A stretch of 8,519 bases of DNA from an uncultured bacterium (GTDB lineage: Bacteria; Bacteroidota; Bacteroidia; Chitinophagales; CAIOSU01): positions 1 to 8,519 of the forward strand of contig CAIOSU010000247.1 in assembly GCA_903861055.1 (NCBI GenBank), read 5' to 3'. Positions within the stretch are counted from its first letter, which is position 1; each line of letters opens with the position of its first letter. The notes beneath the pieces were generated by a model, which worked only from the letters and a program-made list of their open reading frames with translations, made no database searches and was not told the DNA's origin. A program made the translations under genes and the position numbers. Below are positions 1 to 7,691 of this stretch, in pieces.

Positions 1-2
1 AC

Positions 3-3000
3 AACCGCGCCAAATTTGCTTGGTACAACCTCGACCCCGTTTTCTCAAGCAACATACAAAGCACCCCAAGCCACCTTACCAACGACGACAAGAGCAACCA
101 CTACGTAAGAGTAGTTATTGAGCAGGAGGTTTTTCCTAACCGCACGCCTACGGTTTCCAACTTCCAGCAAAACCTCGTAACGTTTGACCTTGCTTATTTC
201 CCGAGCGAACGTGGGCAATACAACTTTGAGTTTCAGCCAAACGGCATACCGGGCGTTTCGAGTGGTGTAAACCCCAATGGTACCCTTAAAAACCCTCGCA
301 GCCGCTGGGGCGGCATCATGCGGTCAATTGACAATAACAACTTTGAGGCTGCCAATATTGAGTTTATTGAGATTTGGATGATGGACCCCTTCATCTACAA
401 CCAAAACTCGAACGGTGGCGATATGTACATAAACCTGGGCAACATATCGGAGGATATATTGAAGGACTCCCGTTTCTTTTATGAAAACGGCTTGCCGCCT
501 CCAGGAAGCCCCGTGCAAGTGGATGTGTCGGCGTGGGGCAAAGTGCCGCGTGTGCCGCCTATCGTAAATGCCTTTGACAACGACCCAGCCGTGCGCGGTG
601 TGCAGGATATTGGGTTGGATGGCTACAACGACGAAGAGGAACGTATTGCCAATGACACTTTCTTGAGCAACCTACAAGGGTATCTTGACCCGGCTGCTTT
701 TGCGGCTTTGCAGGAAGATCCGGCATCAGACAACTACCACTATTACCTGGGTAGCGACTATGACGATATTGAGCTGGGCGTAATTGACCGCTATAAAAAA
801 TACAACAGCCCGCAAGGCAACTCGCCAGCGCAAACTGGCAACGCACAATCGTCGTCGGGTACCAACCAACCCGATTCGGAGGATTTGAATCGCGACAATA
901 CGATAAACGAAAACGAACAGTATTTTCAATACCGTTTGGCGTTGCGCCCTAACATGCAAGTGGGCGAAAGCTATATTGTAAACATACAGGAGCCAACCGT
1001 GAAGTTGGCTAATGGTACCGACGAAACCGTGAAGTGGTACCAGATGAAAATACCCATTAATGAGTTCGAATCACGGGTGGGCAATATCCCCGATTTCAAA
1101 TCCATCCGTTTTATACGCATGTTCCTTACTGGCTGGGACGACCCAGTGGTGGTACGTTTGGGCCGTTTTGAGTTGGTGCGCAACCAGTGGCGCAGGTATT
1201 TGCAATCGTTGCAAGAGCCGGGCGAGTATATACCTGAAGACAACGTATCGAGTACATTTTTTAACGTAATTGCCGTAAACATTGAAGAGAACGGCAAACG
1301 CCAACCGATACCGTATGTGTTGCCACCGGGCATTATCAGGGAGCAAAACCTGAACACCCAAAACTCCAATGCTGTGCAAAACGAGCAATCGGTGAGCGTG
1401 CAGGTATGCGGGTTGCAAGATGGCGATGCTAGGGCCATTTATAAAAACCTGAACCTCGATGTAAGGCAATACAAACGCATGCGCATGTTCATTCATGCCG
1501 AGTCGTTGGTGGGTGCCGAGCCTATAAACGATGGCGATGTAACGGCATTTATCCGTATTGGCTCGGATTTTACGCAGAACTATTACGAGTACGAAATACC
1601 CCTCATCCTTACCCCTACCACTTTTACCGATACGGCCGAAATTTGGCAAGGATTAAATGAGCTGAACCTAAACTTGGACAGCTTGATTGACTTGAAGCTG
1701 GAACGCAATGCCAACACCGGTAACCTGACCAACCCGTATAAAATAATTGATGCCAAGGGCAACCAACTTACTATAGTGGGTAACCCCGATTTGGGCGTGG
1801 TGCGCACCGTAATGTTGGGTATCCGGAATCCGAAGAAGGTAAACATTGAGTCGGCAGACGATGCCAAGCCCAAGTGCGTAGAGGTATGGTTCAATGAGTT
1901 GCGATTGGAGGGCTTTGCCGAAGAAGGCGGTTGGGCTGCTATGATGCGCATGGAAACCCGCCTAGCCGATTTAGGAAACCTCGTATTTTCGGCCAATATG
2001 CATACCATAGGTTTTGGGCAGATAGAAATGAAAAACGACCAGCGTTTTAGAGACCAGTTGTGGCAATACGATTTTTCTGCAAACCTGGAACTAAGCAAGT
2101 TTTTCCCTAAGAAATGGGGGCTGCGCATTCCGTTTTATGGTGGCGTGTCGCAAACCTTCAGTACCCCGCAATACGACCCTTACCAACTCGATGTGCCATT
2201 GGAATCGCAGTTGCAGTTGCTAAGCGGTGAAGATAAGCGCGACTATAAGCGCAGATCGCAGACGTTAAGTACCATTAAGGGCTATAACTTTAGCAATGTA
2301 AGGGTGATAAACCAAAACACAGAAAAGAAGCCGAGGGTATGGGATGTTTACAACCTGAATGCTACCTGGGCTTACTCTGAAATACTGAGAAGTGATCCGT
2401 TTATTGAGAGCGACTTTACCAAACGCTATCGTGCATCGTTGGGCTACAATTTTGCCCCGCAGGAGAAGAGCCTCTATCCGTTTAAGAACATCATCAAGAG
2501 CCGAAGTAAGTATTTGGCAATAGTAAAGGACATTAACTTTAACCCAGTACCCAACAGCCTCAGCTTTAATACCGACTTTAACAGGCAGTATGGCGAAGTG
2601 CAGCAGCGCAGGCTGGGCACCGATGAGTACGAAGTGCCAGCCACCTTCAATAAATTCTTTACCTGGGACAGGATGTATGGCATTAAGTGGAACCCGTTCA
2701 AATCGGTTAACCTTGATTTTAGCGCCATAAATAATGCCCGTATCGACGAGCCAACCGGGCGCTTGAATACTGCTGCCGAGAAAGATACGCTGTGGGATAA
2801 TATTCTCGATTTTGGCCGTACTACTCGCTACCAGCATAGTTTTAATGCCAGCTATAACTTGCCTATTGATAAAATCCCAATTTTTGATTGGATGCAGGTG
2901 CGCACGGGCTACGGCACTACTTATAGCTGGGTGGCAGCGCCGTTGGTTCTCGATGACGATGGCAGGTTTACGAGCAACCCGCTAGGTAATACCATTAACA

Positions 3001-4754
3001 ACTCCAACAGCATTCGCATTAACGGGGAGTTTAACATCAAGAACCTATACGACAAGGTTAAGTTCTTGAAGCCATACAACAGCAACCGCTCTCGCCAAGG
3101 CGATACCAAAGAGAAGCGAGTTTCTACTATTGCCAGCAACCAGAAAAGGTTGGATAAAATAGAAGATGATATTAAGCGCCAAAAAGAGGAAATGGTGAAA
3201 ACCAAGGCCGACATGAAGGAAATGAAGGCCAGCGATGATGAACAGAAGAAGGAGAAGCTGAAACAGTTGAAGCAGCTTAAGAAGAGCATTAAAGAGCGCA
3301 TCAATAAACTGAAGGCCGACAGAGAGCGCATTCAGAGCCCCGAGAACCCTGCATTGAGCCCATTAATCAGGCCACTGATAAGTATTAAGCGCCTATCGGT
3401 AAACTATACCGAAAGCCGCACTACTACCTTGCCCGGCTACTTGCCCAATACCCGTTTCTTTGGCCAGGATAAGGGCTTTGATACCCCTGGGTTGAAGTTT
3501 GCTTTTGGCCAACAGCCAACCAGCAAAGATTTGGATAGATATGCCGAGAATGGTTGGATAAGCAGCGATACTTTGCTCAACTACCAGTTTTTGCAAACCA
3601 CCTCTAAAAATCTAAACATACGCGGCGTAATAGAGCCTTTCCGCGATTTTAGGGTCGATTTGACACTTACCAAAACTACCTCTGAAAACTATAGCGAGTT
3701 CTTTAAAGTGATAACCGATGGCGGCCAGCACTTGCACTTGAGCCCAATAACCACGGGCAGCTACAGCATCTCGTTTATTACGGTTAAAACGTTCTTCCAA
3801 AAGCCGAACGACATTGGTATTACCCAGGCGTTTACTGATTTTGAAAACGGCAGGGAAACCATTGCGCAGCGCTTGGCCAACGGCAACCCTAACTCTGGCC
3901 TGCCATATTTTGTACAGAACACGGAACTAGGCGATACGTTGTTTAACTACCGCGAAGGCTATGGCCCGTACTCGCAAGATGTAATGATACCCGCCTTTAT
4001 CGCAGCCTACACGGGCAAAGACCTCAACAGCGTTACGCTCAATCCATTTAAGTTGGTACCATTGCCAAACTGGCGCATAACCTACAACGGTTTCAGTAAA
4101 ATGAAGGGATTGGATAAGATTTTCGACAACTTTACCATTACCCACGCCTACAGCTCTACCTTTACCATGAGCGGCTACATTAGCAACTTGAACTTTGAGG
4201 GCAGTGGCTATTTTCAACCATCGCGTACCGATACGCTTACCAACAACTACTATCCACAAAAAAACATACCGGTAATTGTTATCTCGGAGCAGTTTGCGCC
4301 GCTCATTGGGGTTGATATTACGTGGAAAAACGGCATCACTACCAAGTTCGATTACAAAAAATCGAGGAACTTGAGCATGAGCTTTGTGAGCTACCAGTTG
4401 AGCGAAAGCCGCACCGAGGAGTTTACCTTCGGCTTCGGGTACCGATTGAAGGGCCTTACCATACCGAACCCTTTTAACAAGAAGAAAAAGATGAAGCTGA
4501 AGAACGACATCAACTTTAGGGTGGATGTGAGTTACCGCGACAACGTGACACTGAACAACCGACTAGACCAAGACATAAGCGAGCCAACTGCTGGTATGAA
4601 AACCATCCGTGTAGCGCCGTCCATTGATTATATCATCAGCCAGCGCTTGAACATCCGTATTTTCTTGGATCGCACCCGCTCCATACCAGCCACATCAGCC
4701 TCATTCCCTATTACCAATACCCGCGCAGGTATCACTTTGAGGTTTACGTTGTAA
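3..4754 (+). CDS. sprA: SprA/Sov family T9SS outer-membrane translocon protein, C-terminal part (5' partial)
   Basis: SprA (Sov in Porphyromonas) is the outer-membrane channel of the type IX secretion system, a giant single-chain beta-barrel that exports folded proteins; in gliding Bacteroidota it is also needed for motility. The frame is open from base 3 with no stop to the left edge. The first ATG (318, window residue 106) lies inside conserved sequence, so it is not the true start. Recognisable family segments are AKFAWYNLDPVF at the left edge, NFEAANIEFIEIWMMDPF around residues 110-130, SVNYTE and TTLPGYLPNTRFFG around residues 1132-1155, and a C-terminus rich in alternating hydrophobic/polar strands ending FRFTL-like (LRFTL). 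The 1583 residues seen are about two thirds of the roughly 2400-2500 usual for the family, so the N-terminal 800-900 residues lie outside. Many predicted strands, few cysteines and acidic Asn/Asp-rich loops fit an outer-membrane barrel. A charged coiled-coil insert (3141-3335) is listed separately. Family assignment is firm; exact length and signal peptide cannot be seen. Confidence 0.95.
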   Translation, partial: NRAKFAWYNLDPVFSSNIQSTPSHLTNDDKSNHYVRVVIEQEVFPNRTPTVSNFQQNLVTFDLAYFPSERGQYNFEFQPNGIPGVSSGVNPNGTLKNPRSRWGGIMRSIDNNNFEAANIEFIEIWMMDPFIYNQNSNGGDMYINLGNISEDILKDSRFFYENGLPPPGSPVQVDVSAWGKVPRVPPIVNAFDNDPAVRGVQDIGLDGYNDEEERIANDTFLSNLQGYLDPAAFAALQEDPASDNYHYYLGSDYDDIELGVIDRYKKYNSPQGNSPAQTGNAQSSSGTNQPDSEDLNRDNTINENEQYFQYRLALRPNMQVGESYIVNIQEPTVKLANGTDETVKWYQMKIPINEFESRVGNIPDFKSIRFIRMFLTGWDDPVVVRLGRFELVRNQWRRYLQSLQEPGEYIPEDNVSSTFFNVIAVNIEENGKRQPIPYVLPPGIIREQNLNTQNSNAVQNEQSVSVQVCGLQDGDARAIYKNLNLDVRQYKRMRMFIHAESLVGAEPINDGDVTAFIRIGSDFTQNYYEYEIPLILTPTTFTDTAEIWQGLNELNLNLDSLIDLKLERNANTGNLTNPYKIIDAKGNQLTIVGNPDLGVVRTVMLGIRNPKKVNIESADDAKPKCVEVWFNELRLEGFAEEGGWAAMMRMETRLADLGNLVFSANMHTIGFGQIEMKNDQRFRDQLWQYDFSANLELSKFFPKKWGLRIPFYGGVSQTFSTPQYDPYQLDVPLESQLQLLSGEDKRDYKRRSQTLSTIKGYNFSNVRVINQNTEKKPRVWDVYNLNATWAYSEILRSDPFIESDFTKRYRASLGYNFAPQEKSLYPFKNIIKSRSKYLAIVKDINFNPVPNSLSFNTDFNRQYGEVQQRRLGTDEYEVPATFNKFFTWDRMYGIKWNPFKSVNLDFSAINNARIDEPTGRLNTAAEKDTLWDNILDFGRTTRYQHSFNASYNLPIDKIPIFDWMQVRTGYGTTYSWVAAPLVLDDDGRFTSNPLGNTINNSNSIRINGEFNIKNLYDKVKFLKPYNSNRSRQGDTKEKRVSTIASNQKRLDKIEDDIKRQKEEMVKTKADMKEMKASDDEQKKEKLKQLKQLKKSIKERINKLKADRERIQSPENPALSPLIRPLISIKRLSVNYTESRTTTLPGYLPNTRFFGQDKGFDTPGLKFAFGQQPTSKDLDRYAENGWISSDTLLNYQFLQTTSKNLNIRGVIEPFRDFRVDLTLTKTTSENYSEFFKVITDGGQHLHLSPITTGSYSISFITVKTFFQKPNDIGITQAFTDFENGRETIAQRLANGNPNSGLPYFVQNTELGDTLFNYREGYGPYSQDVMIPAFIAAYTGKDLNSVTLNPFKLVPLPNWRITYNGFSKMKGLDKIFDNFTITHAYSSTFTMSGYISNLNFEGSGYFQPSRTDTLTNNYYPQKNIPVIVISEQFAPLIGVDITWKNGITTKFDYKKSRNLSMSFVSYQLSESRTEEFTFGFGYRLKGLTIPNPFNKKKKMKLKNDINFRVDVSYRDNVTLNNRLDQDISEPTAGMKTIRVAPSIDYIISQRLNIRIFLDRTRSIPATSASFPITNTRAGITLRFTL
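3141..3335 (+). other. Lys/Glu-rich coiled-coil insert in SprA
   Basis: Window residues 1047-1111 of the SprA homologue form a 65-residue stretch with 18 lysines, many Glu/Asp/Gln and regular Leu/Ile/Met spacing, and no Phe, Trp, Tyr, Pro or Gly. This is a typical helical coiled-coil composition and unlike the aromatic, strand-forming sequence on both sides. It sits between a barrel segment ending near KPYNSNRSRQG and the conserved LSVNYTE...LPGYLP segment. From its position I infer a loop or plug-like extension from the barrel; which side of the membrane it faces cannot be told from the sequence. Other SprA proteins have a variable lysine-rich linker in this area as far as I recall, so the position may be conserved while the coil length is not. 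Confidence 0.7.
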
Positions 4755-4756
4755 AC
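4742..4756 (+). terminator. Weak hairpin spanning the sprA stop codon, possible terminator
   Basis: GTTTAC (4742-4747) and GTAAAC (4751-4756) are a perfect 6-bp inverted repeat with a 3-nt loop, overlapping the TAA at 4752-4754. A T-rich but interrupted stretch (4763-4772) follows. A second, imperfect stem, TTTACACGG (4770-4778) with CCCTGTAAA (4798-4806), has one mismatch and a 19-nt loop, again without a clean T tract. Either could contribute to ending the sprA transcript, but neither is a strong intrinsic terminator. Confidence 0.2.
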
Positions 4757-4806
4757 TATAGTTGTCTATTTTACACGGCGGCATCTTGTACTTATAACCC
4801 TGTAAA

Positions 4807-4838
4807 GTTGCCAGTCTGCCAAATTGGGGTTTAATTTG
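4807..4838 (+). promoter_or_regulatory. Candidate Bacteroidota-type promoter upstream of the TMTC-like gene
   Basis: GTTG at 4807-4810 resembles the -33 element (TTTG/TTG). After a 20-nt spacer, TTAATTTG at 4831-4838 matches the -7 consensus TAnnTTTG at five of six defined positions. Spacing fits the known 19-21 nt. Transcription would begin around 4844-4848, leaving a short leader before the ATG at 4874. The match is by eye only and short AT-rich motifs are common, so this is suggestive. If real, the TMTC-like gene is transcribed independently of sprA. Confidence 0.4.
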
Positions 4839-4873
4839 TATGTGAGCTACACACTAGCACACCAACTACTGCC

Positions 4874-6964
4874 ATGGGAAAGAAGAGTGCACAAAAACGA
4901 CCTACCGAAACCGAACCAATTAAAGCCGCTACACTGCCGCTAAACCAAGCGGCAGGCAGTAAGAATTGGTTGAAGCTTCAATGCCTTGGCATTTTCTTAA
5001 CCGTATTTGTATTGTATGCAAACACCCTAGGCAACACTTATGCCTTGGATGATATGATCGTGCTCACTAAAAACACTTTTACCCAACAAGGCATAGCGGG
5101 CATTGACGAAATAATGACCACCGATGCTTTTGAGGGTTTTTTTGGCAAAAACTTTGCCTTTGTAGTGGGAGGTAGGTATAGGCCCCTTTCAATTGCCACT
5201 TTTGCCATTGAGTATGAGCTTTTTGGGCTGGAGCACCCATGGATATACCATTTCAACAACATTGTGCTTTATGGGCTTACCTGTGTGCTTATACTGCTCA
5301 CGTTGCAAAAGCTCTTTAAGGCTAAGTTTGAAGGCGAATACCCGTGGCTTACGGTGCCCTTTATAGCCGCCCTTCTATATGCAGCGCACCCCATACACAC
5401 TGAGGCTGTAGCCAACATTAAAGGCCGCGATGAGATAATGGGTATGCTGGGCGCCATTGGCACGTTGTACCTTTGCATCCGCTATTTCGAAACCAGCAAG
5501 CTGGTCTATGTTTTGTTGGCCTTGCCGGTTTTTGTATTAGCCATATTGAGCAAAGAGAACGCCATTACTTTTTTAGCCATTGTACCGCTGGTTTACTATT
5601 TCTTTTATAGCGACAAGGGTTTGGTGAAAGGACTCGTAAGCGGCTTGGTATTAGTGGTATCGGCAGGCTTGTATTTTGCTATCCGCACGCACTATCTTTC
5701 GGCACCCGAAATAGGCGGTAAAACCTACGAAATACTCAACGATCCATTTGCCTTTAGCAACCAAGCCGATAGGTTGGCCACGGTAGCATTTACGTTTGGC
5801 AAGTACCTGCAATTGCTGCTGTTTCCGCACCCGCTCACCCATGATTATTACCCTTGGCAAGTGCCTATTTACAAGTGGAGCAATTGGCAGGCCTTGTTGC
5901 CTACCATATTCTATCTAGGTGTTGGGGCCTATACCATTTTCGGTATTTTCAAAAAAGACCCGATAGCCTTTGCGGTGCTGTACTTCTTCATTACTATTTC
6001 CATTGTAAGCAATATATTGTTTAGTGTAGGTATAGCCATGAACGAGCGTTTTGTGTTTATGCCATCGTTGGGCTTTGCCATTATTGCCGCCATATTGCTG
6101 GTAAAGGTTACCAACTATGCCAAAACCAAAAATTGGGGCTACGCCAAGGTGCTCAACTCAAAAACGTTGTTGATAGTGCTGGGCGTAATCATGTTGGGGT
6201 ATTCAGTAAAAACCATTTCGCGCAACCCAGTTTGGAAAAACGACATGACCCTGTTCAGTACCGATGTGAAACTATCGCCTAATAGCGCCAAAGTGGCCAA
6301 TGCCTATGGTGGCGAGTTGGCAACCGCCGCCGATACCGCCGCTACGCCAGCCCAGCAAAAGGAGTATTTGAACGATGCGGAGAAGACCCTTAAGCGTGCC
6401 TTGGAAATTTACCCGCAGTATAGCAATGCGTGGTTGTTGCTGGGCAACGTTTACTATAAGCGCGATACCGATTTCACCAAGGCTATGGAGTGCTACTCAA
6501 AAGCCAAGGAGTTTAACCCTAACTCATTTGATGCCCACTATAACTTGGCCATTGCCTACCGCGATATGAACAAGTACAAGGATGCCTTGCTATACTTGGA
6601 TTTGGCCCTGCAGCTAAAACCCGAAAAAGCGGAAAGCGTGCGCCAAAACCGCGGGGAGGTGTATTATCGTTGGGGTAAATTTGCAGGCCAACAACAAAAC
6701 AACCTGCCATTGGCTATTGAGAAAATAAACGAAGCCATTAAAATAAACCCCGGCACCGTATACTACTACGAAGACCTTGGGGTGGCCTACGGCTTAATGC
6801 AGGATTATGATAACGCTATAAAAACCTGTTTGAAGGGCTTGTCAATCGACCCTAAGTATAGGCCATTCTATCAGAACCTAGTAAATAGCTACACTGCACT
6901 GGGCCAAGCCGATAAGGTACAAGAGTACCAAACCAAGCTGAACCAGTTAGGTGCTGCTAAGTAA
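4874..6964 (+). CDS. TMTC-like polytopic membrane protein with C-terminal TPRs, putative protein O-glycosyltransferase
   Basis: A complete 696-residue protein. After a polar, probably cytoplasmic N-terminus (1-32) come about 11-12 hydrophobic segments (about 34-52, 128-146, 159-178, 189-204, 210-228, 231-245, 250-270, 301-318, 340-358, 363-385, 396-412, 430-447). The first non-membrane loop holds the Asp-Asp pair D59-D60, the usual place for the GT-C catalytic acidic residues. Further family-like motifs are RYRPLS (101-106), HPIHTEAVANIKGRDE (172-187), SKEN (226-229), ERFVFMPSLGF (391-401) and NPVWKNDMTLF (451-461). This layout matches animal TMTC O-mannosyltransferases (DUF1736 plus TPR) and their bacterial relatives. 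Residues about 497-694 contain some five TPR units, for example 516-550, 551-584 and 627-660, which in TMTC face the lumen and would here face the periplasm. The start is the first ATG after an in-frame stop at 4832; no Shine-Dalgarno sequence is seen. The gene follows sprA by 119 bp. The fold is well supported; donor, acceptor and activity are inferred, and a non-catalytic assembly role is possible. Confidence 0.85.
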   Translation: MGKKSAQKRPTETEPIKAATLPLNQAAGSKNWLKLQCLGIFLTVFVLYANTLGNTYALDDMIVLTKNTFTQQGIAGIDEIMTTDAFEGFFGKNFAFVVGGRYRPLSIATFAIEYELFGLEHPWIYHFNNIVLYGLTCVLILLTLQKLFKAKFEGEYPWLTVPFIAALLYAAHPIHTEAVANIKGRDEIMGMLGAIGTLYLCIRYFETSKLVYVLLALPVFVLAILSKENAITFLAIVPLVYYFFYSDKGLVKGLVSGLVLVVSAGLYFAIRTHYLSAPEIGGKTYEILNDPFAFSNQADRLATVAFTFGKYLQLLLFPHPLTHDYYPWQVPIYKWSNWQALLPTIFYLGVGAYTIFGIFKKDPIAFAVLYFFITISIVSNILFSVGIAMNERFVFMPSLGFAIIAAILLVKVTNYAKTKNWGYAKVLNSKTLLIVLGVIMLGYSVKTISRNPVWKNDMTLFSTDVKLSPNSAKVANAYGGELATAADTAATPAQQKEYLNDAEKTLKRALEIYPQYSNAWLLLGNVYYKRDTDFTKAMECYSKAKEFNPNSFDAHYNLAIAYRDMNKYKDALLYLDLALQLKPEKAESVRQNRGEVYYRWGKFAGQQQNNLPLAIEKINEAIKINPGTVYYYEDLGVAYGLMQDYDNAIKTCLKGLSIDPKYRPFYQNLVNSYTALGQADKVQEYQTKLNQLGAAK

Positions 6965-7045
6965 GGATAAGGATAGTTGAAGGCAATGCTAATATTTCGG
7001 CAAACGAGTATTCAATTGGGAACTAATTGACTTAAAGCTTGAAAG

Positions 7046-7561
7046 ATGCAACTGCAGGCAATTCAAAGTAAAATTTACGAAATACGGGGTCAGAAAGTAA
7101 TGTTTGACTTCGATCTTGCCGATTTGTATGAAGTTGAAACACGCACTCTGAAGCAAGCAGTAAGAAGGAACCTTGATCGCTTTCCTGCTGACTTCATGTT
7201 CGAATTAAGTAAGGAGGAATTTGAAACTTTGAGGTCACAGATTGTGACCTCAAACAGAGGAGGAACTAGGTATGTACCATTTGCTTTTACAGAGCAAGGC
7301 GTAGCTATGTTATCTAGTGTGCTAAGCAGTGCCAAAGCGATTGAGATAAACATACAAATAATCAGGGCTTTTGTGTTTCTGCGGCAGTATGCCCTCACTC
7401 ACAATGATTTAACTTTAAAGTTAGGAGAGCTAGAGAGTAAATTCAATAAAAAATTTGAAGACGTTTATGAAGCGCTTTCCTATTTATTGGATAAGGACAC
7501 ACAGACTAAAGCGCAACAAGAACGCAAAAAGATAGGTTTTAAAACCTTTGATGATAAGTAG
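7046..7561 (+). CDS. ORF6N domain-containing protein (phage anti-repressor/KilA-N-like DNA-binding family)
   Basis: A complete 171-residue protein. Residues about 6-93 match the ORF6N domain: an N-terminal IYEIRGQKVMFDFDLADLY block, an HTH-like stretch LADLYEVETRTLKQAVRRN (24-42), FPADFMFELSKEE (46-58), LRSQIVTSNRGGTRY (62-76) and PFAFTEQGVAMLSSVL (78-93). A likely helical/coiled segment (121-149) and the family-typical tail KKIGFK (161-166) follow. ORF6N proteins are known from phages and as stand-alone genes scattered through Bacteroidota; they are thought to bind DNA, but the role of chromosomal copies is mostly unknown. The ATG follows an in-frame stop (7040-7042) by one codon, so the start is certain; GAAAG just upstream is only a weak ribosome site. 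It lies 81 bp after the TMTC-like gene with no clear promoter or terminator between. GC is near 38-39% (185 of 480 bases over 7081-7560), well below the flanking genes, which suggests acquisition by transfer. No integrase or other phage gene is visible nearby. Confidence 0.9.
   Translation: MQLQAIQSKIYEIRGQKVMFDFDLADLYEVETRTLKQAVRRNLDRFPADFMFELSKEEFETLRSQIVTSNRGGTRYVPFAFTEQGVAMLSSVLSSAKAIEINIQIIRAFVFLRQYALTHNDLTLKLGELESKFNKKFEDVYEALSYLLDKDTQTKAQQERKKIGFKTFDDK
7228..7254. repeat. Perfect 12-bp inverted repeat with 3-nt spacer inside the ORF6N gene
   Basis: TTTGAGGTCACA (7228-7239) and TGTGACCTCAAA (7243-7254) are exact reverse complements separated by GAT. The repeat lies over codons 61-70 of the ORF6N gene, where the protein reads TLRSQIVTSN, a conserved part of the domain. 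As DNA it is a classic dimeric-regulator type of site; as RNA it would fold into a 12-bp hairpin with a 3-nt loop. Function is not known. Confidence 0.9.
7410..7423. repeat. 14-bp perfect palindrome inside the ORF6N gene
   Basis: TAACTTTAAAGTTA is its own reverse complement. It covers codons 122-126 (LTLKL). AT-rich palindromes of this length can occur by chance in an 8.5-kb window, so on its own it means little; it is listed because two others lie in the same 516-bp gene. Confidence 0.85.
7534..7547. repeat. 14-bp perfect palindrome near the 3' end of the ORF6N gene
   Basis: AGGTTTTAAAACCT is its own reverse complement, over codons 163-168 (IGFKTF), 14 bp before the stop codon. The arm AGGTTT recurs at 7568-7573 just after the gene, so AAACCT (7542-7547) can alternatively pair with that copy to make a hairpin around the stop codon. 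No T tract follows, so it is not a clear terminator. Confidence 0.85.
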
Positions 7562-7583
7562 CTTGCAGGTTTCACCGCCCCAA

Positions 7584-7691
7584 TTAAAATCCCGTTAAAT
7601 AGTACCTTTTTACGCCGATTACGGCACTAATCTGGCTATATTCTCCGTTGTTGTTCTTGATGGTTGCATAGTAGTGCTTTAGGGCTAAGCA
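7584..7691 (-). pseudogene. Possible C-terminal remnant of an unknown minus-strand gene
   Basis: On the minus strand the segment between a stop at 7692-7694 and a stop at 7584-7586 encodes 35 residues without an ATG, containing LKHYYATIKNNNGEY and ending GVKRYYLTGF. The amino-acid mix looks protein-like and the codons used (AAC, ACC, ATC, GCC, GGC, GTA) resemble those of the large genes here. It would be convergent with the ORF6N gene, whose stop is 22 bp away. I do not recognise the family. It may be the tail of a gene destroyed when the ORF6N gene arrived, or simple chance; no upstream continuation is visible in the same frame. Confidence 0.25.

Noticed and set aside
318..320. ATG at 318 as the start of the sprA homologue
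   Set aside because: The frame continues open to the left edge with conserved SprA residues (AKFAWYNLDPVF, a second family block up to RWGGIM), so this Met is internal.
1071..1649. 192-codon open frame on the minus strand inside sprA, plus similar ones at 1583-2128 and 2265-2837
   Set aside because: They lie fully antisense to a well-supported SprA coding frame, their products lack recognisable motifs, and such shadows are common opposite long genes in moderate-GC genomes.
6375..6569. 64-codon + strand frame inside the TMTC-like gene
   Set aside because: It is an out-of-frame overlap with the TPR region, rich in Arg/Pro/Ser/Trp as expected for a frame-shifted reading.
7211..7218. AAGGAGGA, a perfect Shine-Dalgarno-like sequence inside the ORF6N gene
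   Set aside because: It encodes KEE of the conserved ELSKEEF motif and no in-frame start follows at a useful distance; Bacteroidota also rely little on such sites.
7614..7625. GCCG-ATTA-CGGC as a terminator of the ORF6N gene
   Set aside because: The stem is only 4 bp and no T tract follows.
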